The notes under the pieces: model-generated
Database searches by the model: none
Told to the model about the DNA's origin: nothing
Seen by the model: only the letters and a program-made list of their open reading frames with translations
Shown: one piece after another, positions 19,796 through 28,568 of the stretch
Layout of the letters: each line of letters starts with the position of its first letter
Position numbering within the stretch: the first letter of the stretch is position 1
Program-made: the position numbers and the translations under genes
Assembly: GCF_000372725.1 (NCBI RefSeq)
Contig: NW_005202428.1
Coordinates: 484,155 to 548,154, forward strand
Length of the DNA: 64,000 bases
Direction: 5' to 3'
DNA from: Emiliania huxleyi CCMP1516
Taxonomy: Eukaryota; Haptophyta; Isochrysidales; Noelaerhabdaceae

Positions 19796-20865
19796 CCTGG
19801 AATGCAACCTTCCGCTAGCAGAGCGAGCCTCTCGACGCGCGTCGACGAGGATGGTAGCCATTCGAACCTGCCACTCTCCGTTCTGAAAAAGCAGTACGAG
19901 CGTCCGCACGCAATTTCAAGGTGGGCGCCAAAGCCCCGCCGGTACAATCGCAGCTCCTTCCTCCGCAGCGCCTTAAACCGCCTTCGGCGCTTTTTTGCCA
20001 ATTCGCGCTTCGCTTGAACTGAATTGCGGTGTCGCACGAAGTCCAGGCAGTGGTCGAGGAGCAAGTTTGTAGCAAGCGGGGTCGCAACCACGAGCACGGA
20101 ACCGTCTGTTGCAATCAGAGAAGCGACCTTGACACCTGAGTGGAATGCCGCGATGCCGTGCGTAACCAACAGCGGGTCGTTGTTGACGAGTGGCGTGAGT
20201 ACCATCAATGTTGGCACCATGGCAAAGGCGCAACTCTGAGGTGATTTCACGAGCATGCGCACCCATTTGACGCAGAGGTATCCGACAGCCGAGCCGGCTT
20301 CGTAGCCGCTGAGAAATGCAGAGTTGCCGCCGAGGGAGACCAAGCCCGGTGGCAATCCGAAGCATCGTGATCGAACGGTGCAGAGCCACTCAAAGTACTC
20401 TGTGCGCTCATCAAGAAGCAGGTATCTATGGCTAGCCCAAGACGAAGCTGAGTAGTAGTATCGGGTAGCGTTTGAAATCAGCTGAACTTGATTTCCTTCC
20501 AGCGCCCAATGCCGCACCGAAAGGTGTGTTCCGACAAGCCGCAATGGGGCAACATGACCTGGTTTGAGCTCCCAATTTCGCAGCGAAAGGTGTGCATCGA
20601 GATTCAGCAACGGGGCAAGTCCTTCAGGCCAACGCCAATCGCAATCGTTTCGCAGTTGGGGCGAAGTTCGGTCTTCCTCTTCGTCATCGATCGGCGGCGA
20701 GAGGCGGCGAGTGGTGACGCGAATTTCAACCGAAATCGCGCCACCCTTTGTGCACTTTGAACGCAATGATGTTGTTGTGACGGTTGAATTTTTGCCGATT
20801 TCTGTAAGCGTCCATTTTTGAATAGGTTTGGAAACCACCGAGGGGTACAATTCCACATAATTCAT
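19738..20865 (-). CDS. Membrane protein of unusual base composition, unknown family
   Basis: From ATG 20865 (MNYVELYPS) a 375-residue frame runs to a stop at 19738. It is Arg/Ser-rich at first, then has long hydrophobic stretches (CAFAMVPTLMVLTPLV, then DGSVLVVATPLATNLLLDHC) and a basic tail (AKKRRRRFKALRRKELRLYR). The words EYFEWL and GRFEWL recur. It may extend upstream on the minus strand through a Pro-rich SPPP linker (20862-21344) to an exon with a helix, GTLLSTVMLLAIVVTTTW (near 21557), whose CAG|GTGCGC makes a good donor; I cannot fix those joins. Its G+C is visibly lower than its neighbours'. The last 25 or so residues come from the hairpin repeat, so the original C-terminus may be lost. 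Confidence 0.5.
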   Translation of the reverse strand: MNYVELYPSVVSKPIQKWTLTEIGKNSTVTTTSLRSKCTKGGAISVEIRVTTRRLSPPIDDEEEDRTSPQLRNDCDWRWPEGLAPLLNLDAHLSLRNWELKPGHVAPLRLVGTHLSVRHWALEGNQVQLISNATRYYYSASSWASHRYLLLDERTEYFEWLCTVRSRCFGLPPGLVSLGGNSAFLSGYEAGSAVGYLCVKWVRMLVKSPQSCAFAMVPTLMVLTPLVNNDPLLVTHGIAAFHSGVKVASLIATDGSVLVVATPLATNLLLDHCLDFVRHRNSVQAKRELAKKRRRRFKALRRKELRLYRRGFGAHLEIACGRSYCFFRTESGRFEWLPSSSTRVERLALLAEGCIPGARDGGAEQRPLARSLLRL

Positions 20866-21753
20866 CCGACGGAAACGTGGCGATGGCACCTGATTCGGGG
20901 CGCAGTGGGGGGGGGGGGTGAGGATTTGGTTCTGAAGAAGGTGGGGCAGTACCGAGGGGGATGGGGGAGGGTCACCGTTTGGGCGAGCGAAGGCTGTGGC
21001 GCCGACGGCGGCACCCTTGTACGAGGCTGTGAGGGGAGCGGCGGCGAGAGGGGGGGCGACGGCGACGCAGGCGAGCCGCGCGCGCGCGCGACTGACGGAA
21101 GCGCGGGCGGCGGGAAAAAGGAGAACGGCGGCGGCGGCGAGGCGCAAAACGGGGGCGGCGGAAGTGGGGGCGACGGCGGCGGCAGAGTGAACGGCGGCGC
21201 GCGCACGGACGGCGACGAAATCGACGGCGGGGAGGGCCGGGGCTGCATGGCGGCGGCGGACGCGCGCACATTTGTCGTGCTTGCGCATTGGCACTCGACG
21301 TCCTCCTCGGCGACCTGCGTGCGCGCGGGAACGGCAGGGGTCATTTCGCGCGCACCGGGCGGCGCCGTGCTCGCAGCAGCCGGGATCGCGGCAGAGTATG
21401 GTGGAGAGCTCTACCCGCGCACCTGCCCAGCGATGAGGTCGACGCCGCTCCTGGCAGGCGAGGCAGGGATCTCGGCGACGTTGGAGAGCGGGCGCACGAT
21501 GTCGTGGGCGACGCCCGTCCGCAGCCACGTCGTGGTGACGACGATGGCGAGGAGCATCACGGTGGAGAGGAGCGTCCCGGCGCTGCTTGGGCTCGCTCGA
21601 GTTTCCGGTCTAGGCGCGGCACGGGGTTTTTCATTTATCAGGGCTTGGACGTGGACCTCCAAGAATTCTTTTGACCTCGTGAGCTCCACGACTGCTGGCT
21701 CGCCGCTCGTGTCGTGGCTCGCTCTCCTCTCCTCCACCTGCCGCACTATTCCT

Positions 21754-22749
21754 ATGGCTCCCGTCATCGCCGCGCTGTGCCTTTCCTTCGTGCTGCCGCT
21801 GCCGCTGGATACCGCCCGGCATGCCCGTGGCGCCACGCCCGCGCCCGCGTTGATGGAGGCGGCAGCCACTACCTATCGGCTGAACAACTACCTGCTGCCG
21901 GCGCCGCTGACGCCGCGCAACAACATGGTACTGGTGAAGCTGCGCAAGAGCGAGGAGGGCGAAACCTCGCGCGGGCTCGTGCTCGCCGCCTCGCAGCGCA
22001 AGATCCGCGACGGCGAGGTGGCGGCTGCAGGCCCAGGGCTGACGCACCCAGAGTCGGGGCAGTTGCTGCCGACGGGGGTGGGGGCGGGTGACCACGTGCT
22101 GTGCGAGGAGATTGTGATGGAGGGCGAGGCTATCGACTACCTCGGCGAGAAGCACCGCATGCTGCCTGACTCACGTGTGGTGGCCACGCTGGAGGGCGGT
22201 GAGGCGCCTCCCTCTCCATGGAGAATCTCACTCGCCCAGTCTAGAGACGGTGCCCACACTCCGCCAGTCATCGGCTGCTTGCACCGCCGCGCCCCTTGGA
22301 CCCGCGCGCGCCCCCCGAGGTTGCGACGCGTGCGTGACGGCGCAGGCGTCATGTCGGCCGCGACCTTCAAGCCGTCGGGCGAGCGGCTGCTGGTGCGACT
22401 GCCGAAGGCGGTGGAGGAGACAGCGTCGGGAATCGCGCTCGCCGGGCTCGGCGACTCGGGCGAGCTCCCGTCGCAGGGCGAGGCGCGCACTGCAGAGCAG
22501 AGCCTTCCCCCTGCCCCTCCCCCTAGCCGGCGTACGTGACGCCCGTGCCGACTTGTCGTGCGCGCGTCCCCCTGGCAGGTGGTGGCTGTGGGGCCGGGCC
22601 AGCTCAACGCGCGCGGGGAGCACAACCCGATGCCCGTGGCGCCGGGGGAGTTCGTCGTCTTTGGACGCTACGCCGGCTCAGAGCTCGACTTTGAGGATGG
22701 CTTCAAGTACAAGGTGGTGTTTGCCCGCGAGTGCCTCGCGAAATGGTGA
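21754..22749 (+). CDS. CPN20: Chloroplast-type 20-kDa co-chaperonin (two GroES domains)
   Basis: Three exons: 21754-22198, 22346-22482 and 22579-22749. Intron 1 (147 bp) is GT-AG; intron 2 (96 bp) is GC-AG, the only choice that joins SQGE to VVAVGPGQLNARG in frame. The product has two GroES/Cpn10 domains in tandem. The first runs from RNNMVLVKLRKSEEGETSRG to the segment before LPDSRVVATLEGG, the second from SGERLLVRLPKAVEETASGI through VVAVGPGQ and GEFVVFGRYAGSEL. Double-GroES proteins cap the plastid Cpn60 folding chamber. The leader MAPVIAALCLSFVLPLPLDT looks like an ER signal peptide, as expected for a plastid inside extra membranes. Upstream lies GC-rich DNA shared with the divergent minus-strand gene. 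Confidence 0.87.
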
Positions 22750-23450
22750 GGGCCGGCCAGTGAGGCGCTTGCGCAACGGCAGGCCGGGGGGGCGGTCGCG
22801 CATCGCATGATGCGTCGCGCTTCTTTCTCTCCCCCCGCGCAACGCCGCAGCGGGGTGCGACGGCGAGGGACGGAAAGGGAGGGGAGGGGAGGCGCGTTCG
22901 ATAGCGGTAGTTTTCAAACTTAGCTCGCACCACGCCGAGGAAAGAATGTGTGCAGCTGCAAACCCCCGGCTGTCCTTGAGCCAGGCGCGCCGAAAACAGG
23001 TAAGCAGCCATTCGTCGCAGCCCGCGGCAAGAAGTCCCCGAGGTTTCGTGTGCGAGCCGTGGAGCGACTCTGCGGTAATTCGAGTGGCCAGCTTCCGCAG
23101 GCAGGCGTCCTGTGGGGCAGCCAGGATCTCCTTGTAAGTACTCGCTGCACCGATGCCGATGGCCGAGAGACGATGCGAGGCCGGCGAAGCGTCGAAGCCG
23201 CTTCCACCCTGTGGGTTGCCGTGGCGTCACAGGGCGAGCCAAAGTTGCCGCGTGCGCTGCCGTTGCGCCCAACCAGGTGCTGTGACAACAATGGGGGAAC
23301 CCAGTGGTCAGCGAGGCTGGAAGTGCGGTGAAAGAGCAATCGCTGCAGCGGCGCAACCTAACACCCGCACGTGTTTTGCAAGCCCGGAAATGCGGAAAAC
23401 TTAGTCTGGTCACTCATTCCGTCAACATAAAACAAAATCCATAGCACTCC
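22750..23450. other. Intergenic, no gene supported
   Basis: Frames are open on both strands (22948-23331 plus; 22703-23413 minus) but neither reads like a recognisable protein. I see no RNA gene or repeat here. Confidence 0.4.
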
Positions 23451-24766
23451 ATGAAACGGCACCGAACACCGCCACCGGACGTAACCACCGAGGAGCACGT
23501 CAGCCTCCATGACCTGACAGCCGAGCATGGCCATGAGGCAGGCTCCATCTGTATCATCTGCAAGCGGCCTACCCCTAACGCCAAGACTGGTATCGACTTC
23601 CTCGTGCGGTTGCTGACGCTCGAGCAAACGGGCTGGGTGCGTGACGAGGATGTGGGCACATACATCGACAAGGTGAAGGGAGGAGAGAAGAGGATGGATG
23701 CTGCCCCTTTCATGGACGAGCTGCAGAAGAAGGGCAAGAAGAAGAAGCCATTCGCAGAGGAGTCAGCCCTGCTGCTCAAGCAAGTTGCCAAGCTGAAGAT
23801 GGCGCAGGCGAAGGAGGGAGCCCCTGTGACCGTGTACTTCTCGGACAAAGAAAGCTGGTACAATGGCACGATCACGGCCGTGAACAGGGACCGGACATTC
23901 ACGGTGCACATTGATCTCTCTCTCCGTCACGCACACGCCCCGCCCCCCCCAGACACACTAACCCAACACATTCCTTTCAGGTTCTCTTCGAGGATGGTGA
24001 CGAGGATGACTCGGTGCCTCTGACAGACCTATACCAGAAGGTTGCGGTGCCGGCGGTCTCCAAGGCGTGCTCGGCTCCGGCGCTCCTTTATGGGCTGCCA
24101 AGTGTGTCTACAGAGTCGCTGGAGATCGAATGCGACCAGGCCAGTGACTCGGAGGACTCCGACAGCGATCCGACCTCGGAGGAGCCCGCGGCCGTGACTA
24201 ACGCGGACGACGCGCCACCGCTTCTTGCCCAGGCGCCAGCGTTAACGCCAGTGGCTACAATCGTCGCAGCTGCTCTGCTCGCTCTGGCAGCAGGGGTGAC
24301 AGCTGCTCCAACCGTGTTCCAGCCAGATGGCGGCGGTGCTGGCGCTGGTGCTGGTGCTGACGTGGCTTCTGAGACGGAGCCTGTGGCTGCTGAGCCTGAG
24401 TCTGTTGTGCCAGGTGGGCCGGAGGGGGGCGAGGATAGCGAGGCAGAGTCTTGCGAGGCAGAGTCGCCAGAGGTGGAGGAGGAGGAGGAGGAGGAGGAGG
24501 AGGAGGAGGAGGAGGAGGAGGAGGAGGAGGAGGAGGAGGAGCCGTCGCTGGCAGAGGGACTGCGCTCGGCATTGAGGGCTGAGGAGCAGCTTGACGTGGT
24601 GGACATTGTGGAGACCCTCCAATGCTGCTACTTCCCCAACCTTGCCTCAGTCGTGGGGATCCTTCCTTGCCTCGAGATGATGGAGCACCTGACATTCAAC
24701 GAGGTGCAGACCGGTGACATTCCCTCGCGAGTGCGGGCGCTGGTGCAGCTCTTTGGAATGCACTGA
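23451..24766 (+). CDS. Tudor/Agenet-like acidic protein
   Basis: Two exons, 23451-23903 and 23981-24766, with a 77-bp GT-AG intron in phase 0. The splice falls inside a Tudor-like barrel, restoring VTVYFSDKESWYNGTITAVN then RTFT|VLFEDGDEDDSVPL, a common pattern in chromatin- and methyl-reader domains. Before it sits a short segment with paired Cys, SICIICKRPTPN. After it come Ser/Asp-rich and Ala/Val-rich segments, about 24 consecutive Glu, and a hydrophobic C-terminal helix region (NLASVVGILPCLEMMEHL). Total length is about 412 residues. Binding of a modified histone or other methylated protein is inferred from the fold only; aromatic-cage residues cannot be confirmed. Confidence 0.72.
24474..24541 (+). 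repeat. GAG trinucleotide run
   Basis: A pure (GAG)n tract encodes about 24 glutamates in the Tudor-like protein. Confidence 0.95.
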
Positions 24767-25316
24767 CTGCCACTGAGCGCCCTCGCCTGCCCCTCGGGAT
24801 ACTGGGGCCTGTGGTGGGGGAGGGCGGAGGAAGTGGACCCTCGGGAAAACTGGGGCGGGGGAGTGAGCAAGTGAGTGGACCTTTCAGAAGGCATCCTTGG
24901 GCCGGCTCGGACCTCTGCGACTCTCTGGTGCTGGTGCTGGTTGGTTGGTTGGGTCAGCTAGGGGGCCTTGTGGTGTATCGCCTCACCTCGAGTCTCTTGT
25001 GGCTCTTGTCAGTTGTCTCAGTCGAAACGGTCGCGCCTGCCGCAGCTGGTAGATGCAGAGTACCGCGTGAGCCCAGCAGTGTTAGGCGGAGAGCGGAGGG
25101 AGATGTTGTTAGCGCGCGCCCGGGTGTCTCGTGTCTGAGCGATTTTCCCTTTTCTAAATTTTAAAAATCCGTCTTGTCCTTTCGCCTGCGGAAACGACCA
25201 GGGGGCTCCCTAGAGCCTAGTCCCTAGATGGATTCCTAGATGTCCCCAGCCGGAAGCTCCGACGAGTTGCGCCCCGGGCACTGCTGCGCATCTTCGCTAT
25301 GCCAGAGACCCCTAAG
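24767..25316. other. Intergenic, no gene supported
   Basis: T/G-rich stretches and a poly-C run at 25347-25357. Nothing coding is supported. Confidence 0.4.
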
Positions 25317-25810
25317 CTACGGCGTCGGACTGGGTGAGCTCGCTCCCCCCCCCCCCCCTCCCCCGCCCCCCGACGCGCGCCCCCTCCGTCCCGGCCTGTA
25401 CGCGTGCACGTTCCAGTGTAGCGACCGAAAGAAGGCGCTCGGGTGCAGGCCCGAGCAGTCCACCATCCCGTATCTCACCACAAAGGTGGCGCCGAGGGAG
25501 AGAGTACCCTCCAGCGCCCTGCCGCACGCCTCGACGACCGGGTAGCGCGGCTCCAGCTCGACATTCCATCTGTTCCACCGACGTGAGGCTGTACCCTCCG
25601 TCGCGTCGCGGCTGGTCTCCTCCACAAATTCGCGGACGATGCACGCGACGGCGTGCTCGCGCCCCGTCAGCTCCCCTGTGATCCCCTGTCGAGCCAGGTA
25701 CCCCGCCAGCCCAGGCGCTGCCTCGTCGAGGACGGCTGCCGCCCTCGCTGTCACAGGGGCGTTGGAGAGGATGACTGGATGAGAGCCGGTCTGTGTTCCC
25801 CACAAGACGC
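25317..25810 (-). CDS. Minus-strand hypothetical exon
   Basis: The frame encodes WGTQTGSHPVILSNAPVTAR, then GREHAVACIVREFVEETSRD and TLSLGATFVVRYGMVDCSG, ending in a poly-Gly tail that corresponds to the poly-C run. It reads like globular protein but matches no family I know. The frame stays open beyond 25810, antisense to the caspase-like gene, so its start is unknown. Confidence 0.35.
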
Positions 25811-25815
25811 GACGG

Positions 25816-26673
25816 GTATGCGGAAGGCGCTCGTGGTTGGCATCAACGAGCAGATACAACGCCTCCAACTGGCTCATCGCGCTCGAAATGCCGAAGCACC
25901 GAGATGACCTGCCGAGATTCGCGGTCGATGCACACAATCTACTTGCAGAGATGGAGGCTCGGAGGACGCGGTTCAACGCGCTCGTGCTCGACTGCTGCCG
26001 TAACGACAGGCTCCCCACGGGAGATCGCTCGCTGGGCCGCGGCCTCACCTCGATGGACCCAAAGGGCTCGCTCGTAGCATTTGGCTGTGCGCAGGGGCAA
26101 ACTACAGCCGAGCGGCGAACTGGGCGGAACGGCATCTTTACTGAGCACCTGCTGAAGCATATCGAGACGCCCGGGCTGGAAATCAACGCCCTGTTCATTC
26201 GCGTCGGCAATGCGGTCGAGAGGGCGACACGGGGCTTGCCGCAACCGATGGTGCCTTATGTCCACCACAGCCTCCGTTGCGAGGGTGCCACGCTATTCCC
26301 GGCACTCCCAACTGGAGTGGCGTCGCTCAGCGCGGCGGCGACAGTAGAGCAGCAAATGGCGCAGGCGCAGGCGCAGGCGCAGCTAGCTCTCGAGAGCAGG
26401 CTCCATGAGCTGGAGGCCTCACGGTTAATGGTCAAAGCAAAGGAGTCGGAGGCTCTGGCCGCTGCTGTCAAGGCCGGCCACGTGCGGCTCGAGGATCTCT
26501 GCACCGCCAGCCCTACAGCACGGCGAGTGAGCATGCAGCCGATCCTTGCGACTTTGCTCAGCATCTCAGCGGTGCGACGCCGCCCGCACGCCGCAGCGAG
26601 CTTGTCCTCCGTCTCGAGCCTTCCTCCTCCTCGTCGTCCCAAAGCGGCGGCAGTGCGGCGGCATGCCTCATGA
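25816..26673 (+). CDS. Caspase-like (peptidase C14) protein, apparently incomplete
   Basis: ATG 25816 starts MRKALVVGINEQ, the first strand of the caspase/metacaspase p20 fold, but that frame stops soon. The neighbouring frame continues from RYNASNWLIALE through FNALVLDCCRNDRLP, the strand carrying the catalytic Cys, then p10-like sequence (GSLVAFGCAQGQTTAERRTG, GIFTEHLLKHI) and a coiled coil (AQAQLALESRLHELEASRLM). Only some 40 residues separate the first strand from the Cys strand; in active members this interval is longer and carries the catalytic His of a GHG-type motif, which I do not find. Either an exon is missed, or the protein is a pseudo-enzyme or damaged gene. Neighbouring genes give no functional hint. 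Confidence 0.6.
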   Translation, partial: VCGRRSWLASTSRYNASNWLIALEMPKHRDDLPRFAVDAHNLLAEMEARRTRFNALVLDCCRNDRLPTGDRSLGRGLTSMDPKGSLVAFGCAQGQTTAERRTGRNGIFTEHLLKHIETPGLEINALFIRVGNAVERATRGLPQPMVPYVHHSLRCEGATLFPALPTGVASLSAAATVEQQMAQAQAQAQLALESRLHELEASRLMVKAKESEALAAAVKAGHVRLEDLCTASPTARRVSMQPILATLLSISAVRRRPHAAASLSSVSSLPPPRRPKAAAVRRHAS

Positions 26674-26907
26674 CCAAATTACTATGGAGACGATAACTGC
26701 GTCGTGCGTGATTGGTAAACTCTGTAACTCTAACTGAAAGCCCACTACTCGACAGGGCACAAGGGTTCTCCTTCAGTCAACTAAAGCGTAGCTCGATCAC
26801 ATCTGCGTCGTATATAACGCTGCCAGTCGCCATCGCAGAAGAACCGTGTGGCAGTCACCACGCAGTCTTTGCCACAGCCACCGTGCACCGAGAGTCGCAT
26901 GCCCTCA

Positions 26908-27617
26908 TCAGGCGTAAGTTGCGGTAGTCTCGCTCGCGCCGCAAGCTCGCGACGAGGCTCCGCTGCCGCTGCCGCGGTGCCTCATCACGGCGCCCATCAT
27001 CTTGGACTTGAGAGGCGTGACGCCGTCTCGAGGCAGGTGCTCGGCGAGGTCGACGCCTGCGCGATGCGCGCAGGGCGGCACGGGCGGGCGGCATGGGCGG
27101 GCGGGGTGCGTGGAGTCGGGGGGTGGAGTGGGCGGGTGTTGGGTGTGGGTGTGGGGTGTAGGTGGGGGTGTGGCGGGGGTGCCGTCGGGGCGTTGCGCAC
27201 CCATCTCCTCCTCCTCCGCAGTCACGCGCAGGAGCTTGGCGGCCTGGAGCGACCCGAAGACGATGGACGAGGTGGCCACCGTCCAAGCAAGCACGCGACG
27301 AGCGTGCCGAGCACGTTGGTCCCGAACTGGCCCCCGTGGCCCGTGTAGAAGAGGCCGCCGCCGCCCACGTATAGCCCAGCGTGGCCACCTGCTCGGGCCA
27401 CGCAAAGAGGCCCGACGCGATGCAGCCCCAGAAGCCGGGCCACGCGTGCACCGCGCCGGCGTGCACGGGGTCGTCGATCCGAAGCCGCTCGTGCAGCCGC
27501 CACGAGCCGCAGTAGACGGCCCCGGAGACGATGCCGATGATGGCCGCCGCGTAGGGCTCTACCACGCCGCAGGGGCCAGTGATGCCTACGAGCCCCGCCA
27601 CGATGCCGTTCATGCAC
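26908..27617 (-). pseudogene. Ammonium transporter (Amt/MEP) C-terminal fragment, frameshifted
   Basis: Starting at a 3' splice site (27617), the minus strand reads CMNGIVAGLVGITGPCGVVE, RIDDPVHAGAVHAWPGFWGC and FAWPEQVATLGY, the late transmembrane helices of Amt ammonium channels. The match continues in a second frame (VGGGGLFYTGHGGQFGTNVL) and a third (VLAWTVATSSIVFGSLQAAK, RVTAEEEE). A 144-bp GT-AG intron (27200-27057) then joins to GVDLAEHLPRDGV and a stop at 26908. So there are two frameshifts near 27368 and 27300, and the first seven or so helices are absent from the upstream DNA. It is either a decayed paralogue or badly assembled. The intron still has good splice ends, suggesting recent decay. 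Confidence 0.75.
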
Positions 27618-28568
27618 CTGGGGAGTGGGGTGGGTTTTTTTGGGGGGGGGGGGGGGGAGGAAAAACGGGCGAGCGGGTGGGGATGGTAGGGGGTAGACAG
27701 CGCCCCAAAATCCACCACTGTGGGATTTCGCGCAATCGCTTGACTCTGAAAAGCTCGCCTATCCCTGCGGTGAGCGCTGTGGTCGCCGCAGACTGGCTCC
27801 GACTTGATGGGCGCATGGAGACGTGATGCCTCCATGCGCCCGTCGAGTCAAAATCGACATGCGAGGCGATCTTTGGCCCGCCAGAGGGATAGGCGGCGTT
27901 TTGGGCGACAACAGCGCTGCGACCGCGAAGTGGCGGTGGACATGCTCCCATGTTGCCGACGCGGCGCCGGAGTGGCCGACGCTGCTCGCCGCGACCACGA
28001 CGGCTACTCCGATGCTCCGGGCCGACCCGTCCCACCCGACGGTGGCACTCTTCCACGTCTCGCTCACGCTGGGAAAAATTCTGAAACGGCGTGCAGCAGA
28101 GTCACCGACGAGTCGGTCCGCGTGCCTCCTCGTGTCCCGTACCGTTCTCACACATCCATAAACTCACTTTGGCCCCACTGAAGCAAGCCCTCAATCCTGA
28201 ATCCTCAGATTTTAGATTAGGACGCTGTCCACCCCCTAGGGATGGGCGATGGAGGACCCGACGGGCGCGTCAAACTGTCAGCTGTCGTACTAGCTAGTAC
28301 GACTGGCTACTAGCAGCTAGGTGGAGCAGCTAGGTGGAGCAGCTAGCACGTCCACACTCCCGCCCTCCCGACCCCTCGACACCCCTACAGCGGCACGCTC
28401 TACCCCTCCCGCCGTTTTAGGGCCTCCCCACCCGCACTCCCTGTACGCAATCAACAGTACAGGCCCGGTCTCGCGCCATCTTGTCCCATTTGCGCCGAAA
28501 CGCCGAAGCGCGCCCTTCCACACGTCCTCTCCCTCCCGCCTCAGGCCCTCCGTCGACTCCCCCATCCA
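27618..28568. other. Intergenic, with palindrome and short tandem repeat
   Basis: The minus strand should carry the missing Amt helices but does not. A poly-G run lies at about 27640-27658. A perfect 20-bp palindrome, GTCGTACTAGCTAGTACGAC, lies at 28284-28303, and a 13-bp AGCAGCTAGGTGG repeat at about 28313-28350. No gene is supported. Confidence 0.5.

Noticed and set aside
22703-23413. Minus-strand 236-codon ORF
   Set aside because: Arg/Cys/His-rich text without motifs, overlapping an equally open plus frame; no evidence for either.
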